Source: an uncultured Clostridia bacterium
GTDB lineage: Bacteria > Bacillota > Clostridia > Oscillospirales > Ruminococcaceae
Direction of reading: 5' to 3'
Length of the DNA stretch: 64,000 nt
NCBI GenBank assembly: GCA_947629335.1
Contig: CANRDI010000003.1
Location: 62,001 to 126,000 of the forward strand
Position 1 is the stretch's first letter. Each line of letters opens with the position of its first letter. Of this stretch, positions 42,671-51,397 are shown one piece after another. A program made the translations under genes and the position numbers. The notes beneath the pieces were generated by a model that saw only the letters and a program-made list of their open reading frames with translations, was not told the origin of the DNA and made no database searches.

Positions 42671-44800
42671 ATGATAAAGCTTCCCGATCTTGACGATCAG
42701 AGATATGCCGATATAGTTGAAGCCGCAAAAAGGCGCATACCCGTTATTTTTCCTGAATGGACGGATCTCAACGAGCATGACCCCGGCATTACAATGATCG
42801 AATTGTTTGCATGGCTTAAAGAAATGCAGCAATATTATCTGAACAGGATATCGGACAGGTGCCGCGAGAATATGATGAGGCTGCTCGGAATAGAATGTCT
42901 TCCCGCCGCTCCGTCCAAAGTTTCCATAAGTTTCGACAATGAAGCGCCAAAGCGTCTTGCACGCGGAACAAGTTTTTTCAGCATAGGCGGCGTGGAATTT
43001 GTAAACGAAGATGAATATTCTGCTGCGCCTTTTAAGCTCGGAAAAATGTTTTCAGACAACAACGGTGTTTTTACGGATCTTACCAAAACATTGTCTGATG
43101 TTTCGTCTACCTTTTATCCTTTCGGAAGAATGCTCAACAGCGATAATAGGTATCTTTACATAGAGATCGCCGAGATAAATGACGAGCGTTTTTATGACGG
43201 TGCGGAGATTTTTTTCGACATAACCGACGAATTTGAAATACACAGAAACGCTCCGAACGAAAGCGTTCCTCCTCCGCGTGAAATAGTCTGGGAATACAGT
43301 TCTGAAAACGGGTTTGTTCCGTGCGAAGTGCTGAAAGACGCAACTTATTCGCTTTCATTCAGCGGAGCTTTGACCCTGAAGATCGGACGCGATCTAAAAA
43401 GCTGTTCTGTCAAAGGGCTGACCGAAGGAAAGTGGATAAGAGCGCAGATAACAAAGTGCGGCTGTGAGGATATGCCGGGACTTAACAGGATATATTGCGG
43501 CGCACTCGGTCTTGTACAGAAAACAAGACTTTCTGTGTCGGAAGATATAGAACTTGACGGCAGAACAATTATTGAAGCGGAAGATATGCTTGCGCAGCGC
43601 GGATCATGCTTTGTCTTTTTGAAAGACGAAAGCGGCTGGTACTATGACGGGAGCGTTTCTGTTTCAAAGACCGATACGGGCGTTAAACTCGACCTTTCAA
43701 ATTCTGAGATTTCGGAATGTTCGGAGCTTAAACTCGTAATATGTGAAGAATATTTCGGAAATAATCTTATGTTTTTTTCCTCAAATGGTCTGCCGTGTCA
43801 GGAGTTCGATTTTGATCCGAACGAAACAGTCCTTTGCGGAGAACTCAGTATTATGGTAAAGGACAGGGAAAGCGATCCGAAACCGCGCTGGCGCGAATAT
43901 AAGTATATTGAAAGTTTTTCGCTCGCGGGCGCTTATGACCGCTGTTTCACATACGACGAAAAGCGCCGCGTTCTGATATTCGGAGACAACGAGCATGGCG
44001 AAGTTCCTCCGCCGGGAGATGAAAATATAATGGTCGTCTCGTGTTCTGTAACGAAAGCTGCGGACGGAAACATCTCCGCAGGCAGTTTTAAAGAGCTTAA
44101 TGCATTTGGAAAGACTTATAAGATAAACAGCGGAGCAGACAGTTTCGGCGGACACAAAAAAGAAAGCATCACACAGGCAATGAAACGTGTGAGATCGGCG
44201 GTCGATTCTCATAGAAGGGCAGTCACTGTTGAGGATTACAGGACTGCGGCGCTTGAAACTCCCGGACTGAAAATAGCCGACGCAAAAGCAATACCGTTTT
44301 TTGATCTTGATTTACCTGCCGAGCTGTCTCAGAAAAAGTCCGAAAACACCGTCACGGTTGTGGTAATGCCGTACAGCTCCGAGAGATTTCCGACGCCTGA
44401 CGAGAGGTTTATTTGCGCGGTAAGAGATCATCTCGAAAAATACAGGCTTATAAATACGCGCATAGTCATAGCGACGCCGATATATATTCGCGTAAACATT
44501 TCGACAGAGGTCGTATGTCTTACTCAGGAAACGGAAAAGGTATGCCGAAGGATAAAAGAAGTTCTCGAAAATATGTTCTCCGTTAGGGGCTTAAACAGAA
44601 AGACGCGTTTTGGAGAACCTATAGCCGAGTCCGATATAACGGCTTGTATCTGCGAGGTAGACGATATATTATCCGTAAAACATCTGAATGTCAGCGTCAG
44701 CGATAAGAGGTGCGGAACAGACAGATACGGCAGGATTGTTATTCCTCCGAACGCCGTGACATATTGCGGAAGCGTGGATATCCGCATTTCGGATTCATAA
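42671..44800 (+). CDS. Baseplate J-like protein 2 (Afp12-like)
   Basis: 709 residues. The N-terminus has the conserved FPEWTDLNEHDPGITMIELFAWL seen in Afp12/gp6-type wedge proteins (quoted from two overlapping parts: FPEWTDLNEHDPGITM and MIELFAWLKEMQQYY). The J-core follows, with LIFGDNEHGEVPPPGDENIM and SHRRAVTVEDYRTAALETPG, and the C-terminal arm contains ADAKAIP and NTVTVVVMPY. It partners the preceding protein. SD AAAGGAG lies upstream. No missing segment is apparent. Confidence 0.92.
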   Translation: MIKLPDLDDQRYADIVEAAKRRIPVIFPEWTDLNEHDPGITMIELFAWLKEMQQYYLNRISDRCRENMMRLLGIECLPAAPSKVSISFDNEAPKRLARGTSFFSIGGVEFVNEDEYSAAPFKLGKMFSDNNGVFTDLTKTLSDVSSTFYPFGRMLNSDNRYLYIEIAEINDERFYDGAEIFFDITDEFEIHRNAPNESVPPPREIVWEYSSENGFVPCEVLKDATYSLSFSGALTLKIGRDLKSCSVKGLTEGKWIRAQITKCGCEDMPGLNRIYCGALGLVQKTRLSVSEDIELDGRTIIEAEDMLAQRGSCFVFLKDESGWYYDGSVSVSKTDTGVKLDLSNSEISECSELKLVICEEYFGNNLMFFSSNGLPCQEFDFDPNETVLCGELSIMVKDRESDPKPRWREYKYIESFSLAGAYDRCFTYDEKRRVLIFGDNEHGEVPPPGDENIMVVSCSVTKAADGNISAGSFKELNAFGKTYKINSGADSFGGHKKESITQAMKRVRSAVDSHRRAVTVEDYRTAALETPGLKIADAKAIPFFDLDLPAELSQKKSENTVTVVVMPYSSERFPTPDERFICAVRDHLEKYRLINTRIVIATPIYIRVNISTEVVCLTQETEKVCRRIKEVLENMFSVRGLNRKTRFGEPIAESDITACICEVDDILSVKHLNVSVSDKRCGTDRYGRIVIPPNAVTYCGSVDIRISDS

Positions 44801-44828
44801 AAAATTTGTTTTTTAAGTGGTGAGATAA

Positions 44829-45968
44829 ATGACAAAAAGCCGGCTTTACATAACATTGAACCGCGCGTCTGAATGGCGGCGGGGGCTGATGTACGGCCTA
44901 AAAATATCCGAAAACAGTATTGTTCCCGAAAATGAAGAAGTTTCGAGCGCGATGTTTATAAGCGGTTCTGTTGATTCTTCCGAACACGGTTTTTTCTGGA
45001 AAAGCCTTATTGTTGACGCAAAACTTTCTGAAAATATGATAGTGAGAGTTTCGGCATATTCTTCGGATACAACTATCGTATTGACCGAAAACTCGCCGAT
45101 AGAACTCGACAGCTATCTGCAAAGCAATACCGATCCCGAAGAAAAGCGGCGCACGCTCGAACCGCTGTTCAAGCCTATTTTTTCGGGACGCACAGAAGGT
45201 TCTGTAGCTATGCGGGGACGATATATCTGGATAAAGATCGAGTTTATAATGCTTGACAAGCGTGCGTTCAGGCTCAATAAAATAAAACTTCTCCTTCAAA
45301 GCGAGAGTATGATAGATCATCTCCCTGAGATATACAGGACAGCGGACGGAGAAAACGGCTTTTTGACGCGCTATTTGTCGATTTTTGACAGCATTTTCTT
45401 TGAACTTGACGACAGGATAGGGACGCTCGGCGACGATTTTGATTATCGCACGGCTGAAGGAGAAATGCTGAGGTATCTTGCAGAGTGGATAAATATCGAT
45501 GACGCGGCTTATCTTACTGACGAGGAGCTGCGCAGGAAAATACGCGGCGCAGCAATGGAAAGAGGCTTCATAGGAACTAAAAACGGACTTGTACAATGGA
45601 TCGAGAGCGAATACGGTATAAAGCCGAATATCATAGAATACAGCTCCGTGTCAAAAATGGTTCGAGAGGGAAGCGACAGAGATGTTTATTTAAAACTTTT
45701 CGGGGACGACCCGCACAGATTTTTCGTACTGATGCCCGAAAATGTTTTTTCAAGCACACATGAAGCAAACGTTTTCATGACAAGACTGAAAAAGCGCATA
45801 CCCGCAAGCTCTGACGTCGAAATAGTGACCCTTCATAAAAGCGTAGTTCTCGGCGGTCATACATATCTCGGAGTAAATTCTATGCTCGGAGGATATTCCG
45901 AAGCAAAGGCAGATCTGTCAGGAAAGTTATCCTATAATCTTATTTTAGGAGGACCAATAAATGAATAA
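44829..45968 (+). CDS. Phage tail protein I-like (P2 gpI family)
   Basis: 379 residues. The first 150 residues are beta-rich and unrecognised. From about residue 155 it follows the gpI-like tail domain: MIDHLPEIYRTADGENGFLT, FLTRYLSIFDSIFFELDDRI, LAEWINIDDAAYL and RRKIRGAAMERGFIGTKNGL. In CIS loci this family follows the two J-like proteins and sits at the baseplate rim where fibres attach. SD GGTGAG lies six bases upstream. It overlaps the next gene by 8 bases. Confidence 0.88.
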   Translation: MTKSRLYITLNRASEWRRGLMYGLKISENSIVPENEEVSSAMFISGSVDSSEHGFFWKSLIVDAKLSENMIVRVSAYSSDTTIVLTENSPIELDSYLQSNTDPEEKRRTLEPLFKPIFSGRTEGSVAMRGRYIWIKIEFIMLDKRAFRLNKIKLLLQSESMIDHLPEIYRTADGENGFLTRYLSIFDSIFFELDDRIGTLGDDFDYRTAEGEMLRYLAEWINIDDAAYLTDEELRRKIRGAAMERGFIGTKNGLVQWIESEYGIKPNIIEYSSVSKMVREGSDRDVYLKLFGDDPHRFFVLMPENVFSSTHEANVFMTRLKKRIPASSDVEIVTLHKSVVLGGHTYLGVNSMLGGYSEAKADLSGKLSYNLILGGPINE

Positions 45969-47793
45969 CAGCAGTTATTTCCCGTTTGAAAGAAACAGGT
46001 ATTTTTACGGTAAAATGCTCACCGCCCGTGACCTTGAAACAGAACAGCGCTATTTTAACAACAAGCGCCGCCTCATCAACAGAACTATTATAGGCGTGGG
46101 AGTTGTATGCGGTCTGGGAGTTTATCAGAATGATGACACTTCTTTTTCTGTTGAGACAGGTTTTGCGCTCGATTATCTCGGACGCGAGATAGTTGTTCCC
46201 GCGCCTATAATCAGAAGTATACAGATGATAGACGGAGTAGAAGAGCTTTCAAAATCTGAACAGGCATATCTGTGCCTTAAATATCGGCAGAATGACCGCG
46301 AACCCGTAAACAGTATCGGCGCAGCGGATAATCAAAGCGAACAGTACAACAAGATAGACGAAAGCTATCGTATTTATCTTAGCACCGAGTTTCCAGATGT
46401 TTCTCAGATATACGGAAATTCGGGAATGTATACCGTCACTGCGCTTTACAGCAGTCACGGATTGAGCATAATACGGATAGTGCCGCGGCTGGTGCTTTCG
46501 GGAGAGGAATTCAGCGTCCGCTTTATCGTTATAAAAGGCATAGACAGCAGACCCGTTTCGTTTACATACAGCTTTGATTCGGAATATTTCACCGACGGCA
46601 ATATGCAAAAGTCAATAAATATGACTTTTATTGAAGATCCCAAAGAAAACCGAGATGTTTTTGTCGCTGATTATGCCGTATATGCCGGTTCGGTTTCAGA
46701 AACGGCTGTGCCTCTTTCCTCCGGAAATGAAACGCTTTGCGTTCAAATGGGAGATTTTTCAGACAAGTCGGATCTGTCCGATAATACCGAGATATATCTC
46801 TGTGAAAGCTCTGAGAGCTATTCTGTAATGCGCGACACCAGAATGAGCAGTCTTGAAAATCATATAGGCGGAGAAAACACGCCAATCTATCTTGCAAAAA
46901 TAGACTGTATGAATATAGGCACGGGATATATTATCCGTCATATAACTCCGCTTCCGTTCGGACAGAGAATATCTTTTGGCAGAAATGACGCTTCGTGTGT
47001 GACGCAGAATATTACGGCGGGAGATATAAATTTGCCGCAGGTATCCGAAAACTTGTTGAGCGGGGGAGTTTCGGCCCGTATCGAAGAACTCGAATATTGG
47101 CAGAAACCTCAGGTATCCGCTTCTTATGACAGCGGCGGCAAAAAGCTGAATTTTCGTTTCGGAATGCCCTCGTCGCAAGCAAACGATTATACGGCGTCGT
47201 CCGGCGTAACGGATATTCCGATATCGGGCGCAATAAGGGTAAATGCAAGATTTGTTTCCGAAGAGATCTCGCATAACCTCGGCATAGGTGATGTAAGCAT
47301 TTCTGTCGCGGCAGAGTACAATGAGAACAGCGAGCGCAGGCTGCTGTTCGGAAACGGCGACGTATTCTCATCAAAAAACGATAACCGATCCGTGCCAAAG
47401 CTCGAAACCGCTGTTATACTTTATCCCGACAAGGGTACGTTTAAGATCGGCATAAAGATGAACGACTATGTTGAGGGACATTCCGTGAGAGTGCGGTGGT
47501 TTGCTTATAAGCCGACAAGAGATACCGCTGTTATGCGCTCAAAGGAGAATATCGTCGTGAAGATAACTCCCGACATAAGAAAAATAGAACCTCTCGGAAG
47601 GATACATTTCACCGCGGAAGTCACGGGTACAGCCGATAACGGAGTAATATGGTCGGTAGGCGATCCCGACGGAGGAAACATAGATGAAAATGGTCTTTAC
47701 CAGTCCCCCTCGACGCCGGGAACTTATGAGATAATTGCTACAAGCACATCTGACAACGAAAGCCGTACATCGGCGTTTGTTATCGTTGAATAA
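45961..47793 (+). CDS. Conserved CIS protein with C-terminal Ig-like domain
   Basis: 610 residues. The N-terminal 100 residues (RNRYFYGKMLTARDLETEQR, VGVVCGLGVYQNDD, GFALDYLGREIVVPAP) match a protein recurrently found after the gpI-like gene in extracellular CIS loci; its role is not established. The middle is beta-rich. The last 80 residues read like a bacterial Ig-like (Big) domain (ITPDIRKIEPLGRIHFTAEV, ENGLYQSPSTPGTYEIIATS). With no Afp13-type fibre in the cluster, this is the best candidate for a surface-binding appendage, which is inference. SD AGGAGG is seven bases upstream; it overlaps the previous gene by 8 bases. Confidence 0.8.
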   Translation: MNNSSYFPFERNRYFYGKMLTARDLETEQRYFNNKRRLINRTIIGVGVVCGLGVYQNDDTSFSVETGFALDYLGREIVVPAPIIRSIQMIDGVEELSKSEQAYLCLKYRQNDREPVNSIGAADNQSEQYNKIDESYRIYLSTEFPDVSQIYGNSGMYTVTALYSSHGLSIIRIVPRLVLSGEEFSVRFIVIKGIDSRPVSFTYSFDSEYFTDGNMQKSINMTFIEDPKENRDVFVADYAVYAGSVSETAVPLSSGNETLCVQMGDFSDKSDLSDNTEIYLCESSESYSVMRDTRMSSLENHIGGENTPIYLAKIDCMNIGTGYIIRHITPLPFGQRISFGRNDASCVTQNITAGDINLPQVSENLLSGGVSARIEELEYWQKPQVSASYDSGGKKLNFRFGMPSSQANDYTASSGVTDIPISGAIRVNARFVSEEISHNLGIGDVSISVAAEYNENSERRLLFGNGDVFSSKNDNRSVPKLETAVILYPDKGTFKIGIKMNDYVEGHSVRVRWFAYKPTRDTAVMRSKENIVVKITPDIRKIEPLGRIHFTAEVTGTADNGVIWSVGDPDGGNIDENGLYQSPSTPGTYEIIATSTSDNESRTSAFVIVE

Positions 47794-47822
47794 TGAAAAA
47801 TAATATCGGAGGAGGATCTTGA

Positions 47823-48575
47823 ATGCAGGCTCTTATAGGAAACGGGAAGTATAAGGTCATAAAAGTACTGTTCTCCGATCCGGATATTGACGTGTGCCTG
47901 TGTTCAAGGATAGATCCTAATGGAGGCGCGACAGTAATAGCTGATTGTTATAAAAGCCGAGAGACGGTACACAGACTTGTTCCTGTTTTTTTCAAGATGA
48001 AAAACGAAGGTATGCCGAGCGATTTTCAGGAGATTATAACTGCCGACAGCAGCATTTATGCGATCTTTAAATATCATTCGGGTTTAAGTTTTTCGGAATA
48101 TTTCAAACATGAAACAGACATAAAGTTTGACGAGCGTATCGAGATAGCCGATATGATAATTCAGCGCACATTAGAGTTTGACCTTATTGACGACGAAATA
48201 GCTTCGAGCGTGCTTTCGGCGGAGAATATAGCGGTTAATGCTGCAAACAGGGAGATAGGCTTTAACTATATTTTAAAACCGACGGATCACATAGATCCGA
48301 ATTTCCGCGGGAAAAGGCTCGGAGAAATATTGACGACGATATTTCCGCACGACAGATATCTTCCGGAAGAGATAGAAGATCTCACGGAAATGCTTTTAAG
48401 CGGAGAAGTTTCGGGCTGTTCGGCGGCATATTCCGCTTGGCGCGGGATAAATAAGACCGCTTCTCAAAAACACGAAACCTATTTAAAGGAAAGCTATGCT
48501 CAATATTTTTCGCGGAAATTAAAACGTAAAAAAGATAAGATGAAAGACAAATTTTCAGATAATTCAGGGACGTAG
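47823..48575 (+). CDS. Possible degenerate kinase-like protein, unknown
   Basis: 250 residues, soluble. The order of segments is reminiscent of a protein-kinase fold: a glycine-containing N-lobe start (IGNGKYKVIKVLFSDPDIDV), a hinge-like FKYHSGLSFSEYF, and a helical C-lobe with LSAENIAVNAANREIGFNYI where a catalytic loop would lie. No HRD, DFG or conserved Lys can be named with confidence, so at best it is a pseudokinase. The C-terminus is very basic (FSRKLKRKKDKMKDK). SD GGAGGAGG precedes the ATG. It begins the accessory module, ahead of the receptor gene. Confidence 0.6.
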   Translation: MQALIGNGKYKVIKVLFSDPDIDVCLCSRIDPNGGATVIADCYKSRETVHRLVPVFFKMKNEGMPSDFQEIITADSSIYAIFKYHSGLSFSEYFKHETDIKFDERIEIADMIIQRTLEFDLIDDEIASSVLSAENIAVNAANREIGFNYILKPTDHIDPNFRGKRLGEILTTIFPHDRYLPEEIEDLTEMLLSGEVSGCSAAYSAWRGINKTASQKHETYLKESYAQYFSRKLKRKKDKMKDKFSDNSGT

Positions 48576-48588
48576 GGGGGCAGACTTG

Positions 48589-51345
48589 ATGACAAAACAG
48601 ATAGTCAGCTTTATTGTGATATTTATAGCGTTTGCTGTTATAGGCGGGGCTGTGCTTATCGGAACGTCAAATTTCGGATTGGGTTTCAATGGCGAAAACG
48701 ACAGCGAGATCTGCTATGCTTATGCTATAGATCCTTCGGGATATATTTACTGCATCTGCGACAACGGCATAACAAAATCTCTTATTTCAATGGATTCTTC
48801 GGGCAAAAAACTTTTTAAAGAAGACCTCGATCCCGATATTTTCGGAAGCAGCTTTTATGTTGACCAGATCTATATTGATTACGACAAAAACATTTATACC
48901 GTTGTTTATGAATTTAACGAAAACACAGGCTTTGTTAATAATGCTTCGATACATTATTTTCTTGAGGACGGAAGCTATGCGGGAGAGATATTTTCGAGAG
49001 AAGTATCGGTTTATCCAAATGCCCGTTCGCAGATAATTTCCTCGATGAGCGACGACGGAAACGTTCATTTTGCATATATGACCGACGGACAGGCGGAGAT
49101 CTTTTCCGTTTCAAAAAACAGCTCCGATACGCTTACAAGTGCCGTAAGTACAATGAAGTATTATAATATAGGCGAAATTTACGGAGCGATAGCGCTGTCG
49201 GATACAAAGTTAGCTGTCGGGAGTAAAGACGGGATAATAATTTATGACAAAGACGAACAAACAAAGCATTTAGAAGGCGTATTTGACCGCTTCTGGGCAA
49301 ATTACAGCGGGTTTTACACGCTTGATTCGGTCAATGGCATGCTCTATTATGACAATTATGACAAGCCTATAAGAATACTGGAAAGTTCAGCGCTGATAAA
49401 CGTTGAAGATGACCTTACCTTGCTTGATCTGAGCGAAATAGCTGTAGGAGTTACAGGAAACTTTTTCGGAACGGTGCGCGGCGAGACCGAGAATTTGTAT
49501 TATGGAAGTTTTTCGGTCATTTCTAAAATAAACGCTGATATTACTAACAAAACCGCAATGATAAACAGGATACTCGTGATTGCCGCAGTATGCGCGGGAG
49601 TTATATTGTTGAGCATACTGACATGGGATTTCTTCCGCTCGATTTTAAAAATGAGGCTTTCTATCCTGCTTAGACAATCACTGCTTATAATTATGATGTT
49701 GTTTGTGGCGCTGTACTCTCTTTTATATTTCGTCATGATACCAAATGTCGAAAATATGGTGAGATCCAATTACATACATGAGGCGGAGCTTGTTGCAAAT
49801 TCTTTTGAAAACAGTCTTAAAGGCTCTGCAAACGGCGCGGCGGATAAAAATGCTTATGAACAGTTTCTTTTGCAGTATGGAGCTTCGTGCGAGTTTCCGA
49901 GAATTGATGAGTTTTCGGGAGATGATGAAACTCCGAAAATTACGCTTGTGGATTACAGCCGGGGAAGTATGAGAATAACTGCTTCAAGCGAGTTTTTTCC
50001 GAGCGGCTCTTCCGGCGACAAGCTGATATACGACCACAGCCTGTCCTCAATTATCAGGCAAATGACCGAAAACGAAACAAGTTTTTTAACGCTTACCCCA
50101 AAGGGCGAACAGCTTTGCCTTGTCCGCAGCACATCACTTATGAATGATATACCTGCTTATATTATCGTTCAGATAGGCGTAAAAGAAGTTACCGAATCTG
50201 TAGACAGAATACGCAGTCTTATGGATCTGTTTCTTTTGCTGGGCGGAGTTATAATTGTCATAGTATTTATGATGATCGAGGGCATAACGGCGGGAGCTGT
50301 GCGCAGGCTAAAGCGCTCTGTAGATAAAATAGCAATAGGCGAGTATAACGCTCCGATAAACATACGGACGGGCGACGAGGTAGAAGAGCTTTCGATCTCC
50401 GTAAAGGCGCTTGCGGCGCATATTGTTGAAAAGACGACGAGCCTTGAAAAGCTCAATAATTCATATTACAGATTTGTACCGCAGACATTCCTCGCAAATC
50501 TCGGAGAAACACAGATAGAGCGCGTCAAAAATTCACTTCATACTCAAAAGCATATGGCGCTGCTTTTTATCAGCTTTGATTTTTCACAGCGCCTTTCGAG
50601 AATGGACGCAAAGGATATTTTCGACAGCATAAATTCTGTTTATAAGCAGATAATGCCTATTCTTGATAAGTTTGGCGGCACGGGTCACAATTTCCGTTTC
50701 AACGGACTTAGCGCAATATTTCCTGACAGCACCAAAAACGCTCTTCAGGCGGCAATAAAGATACGCGAAACAATAAAAGCGTATAACGAGCCGCTGCGCT
50801 CGGAAAACCGCCGTACAGTAGACGTGCGTATGGTCATAAGCGAGGGCGAAGTGCTTCTCGGATTTATCGGCGACGACAATCGTATGGAACCGACCGTTGT
50901 ATCTTCTGCAATAAACGAAGCGGAGGACATCGAGAAGATACTTTCCGACAGCGGACTTTATATAGTCTGTACCGAAAGAGCATTTCGCTCTTTGCCGTCG
51001 GATAAGTATAGAAGCCGCTGTATAGGAAATTTCGTAACGAGCGAGGGAACGGTAAAGCTGTTCGATATGTACGACAGCGACCCGTATGCCCTTACAAAGC
51101 TCAAAGAACAGTTTATTACCCGCTTTGAGGTCGGAGTGTCGCTGTTTGAAAAACAGGATTTTGTCAATTCGAGAAATATGTTTATGGATATAGTAAAATA
51201 TGCGTCTGATGACGGCGTTTCGAGAAATTATATGTATTTGTCCGAACATAATATCTCTGCCGAAAACAAACAGCTCACCTATACGGTCTATACTGACGCA
51301 ATGGCGGGAGCGTTCCGTTCTGACGGCAATATCAAACTTAAATAA
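48589..51345 (+). CDS. Membrane receptor with HAMP and degenerate class III cyclase domain
   Basis: 919 residues. An N-terminal membrane anchor, a beta-rich sensor of about 290 residues, a second hydrophobic segment near 330-350, a third near 365-385, another extracytoplasmic part, a membrane segment near 545-565, HAMP (RRLKRSVDKIAIGEYNAPIN) and a class III nucleotide-cyclase fold (about 655-830). The fold is clear, but catalytic residues are missing: the first metal Asp position is Ser662 (LLFISFDFSQ), the second is Asn705 (RFNGLSAIF), and the Arg after the conserved Asn is Asp (INEAEDIEKI). It is therefore predicted to sense and transmit, not to make cAMP. The ATG at 48589 follows an AGGGGGG. 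Confidence 0.85.
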   Translation: MTKQIVSFIVIFIAFAVIGGAVLIGTSNFGLGFNGENDSEICYAYAIDPSGYIYCICDNGITKSLISMDSSGKKLFKEDLDPDIFGSSFYVDQIYIDYDKNIYTVVYEFNENTGFVNNASIHYFLEDGSYAGEIFSREVSVYPNARSQIISSMSDDGNVHFAYMTDGQAEIFSVSKNSSDTLTSAVSTMKYYNIGEIYGAIALSDTKLAVGSKDGIIIYDKDEQTKHLEGVFDRFWANYSGFYTLDSVNGMLYYDNYDKPIRILESSALINVEDDLTLLDLSEIAVGVTGNFFGTVRGETENLYYGSFSVISKINADITNKTAMINRILVIAAVCAGVILLSILTWDFFRSILKMRLSILLRQSLLIIMMLFVALYSLLYFVMIPNVENMVRSNYIHEAELVANSFENSLKGSANGAADKNAYEQFLLQYGASCEFPRIDEFSGDDETPKITLVDYSRGSMRITASSEFFPSGSSGDKLIYDHSLSSIIRQMTENETSFLTLTPKGEQLCLVRSTSLMNDIPAYIIVQIGVKEVTESVDRIRSLMDLFLLLGGVIIVIVFMMIEGITAGAVRRLKRSVDKIAIGEYNAPINIRTGDEVEELSISVKALAAHIVEKTTSLEKLNNSYYRFVPQTFLANLGETQIERVKNSLHTQKHMALLFISFDFSQRLSRMDAKDIFDSINSVYKQIMPILDKFGGTGHNFRFNGLSAIFPDSTKNALQAAIKIRETIKAYNEPLRSENRRTVDVRMVISEGEVLLGFIGDDNRMEPTVVSSAINEAEDIEKILSDSGLYIVCTERAFRSLPSDKYRSRCIGNFVTSEGTVKLFDMYDSDPYALTKLKEQFITRFEVGVSLFEKQDFVNSRNMFMDIVKYASDDGVSRNYMYLSEHNISAENKQLTYTVYTDAMAGAFRSDGNIKLK

Positions 51346-51397
51346 TACATCTTAATGTAAGATAACGATTTTCAGACTGTCTATAAGGAAGATCATT

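Noticed and set aside
48589..51345. Active adenylate cyclase
   Set aside because: The two metal-binding Asp positions and the catalytic Arg position are all substituted, so only the fold is claimed.
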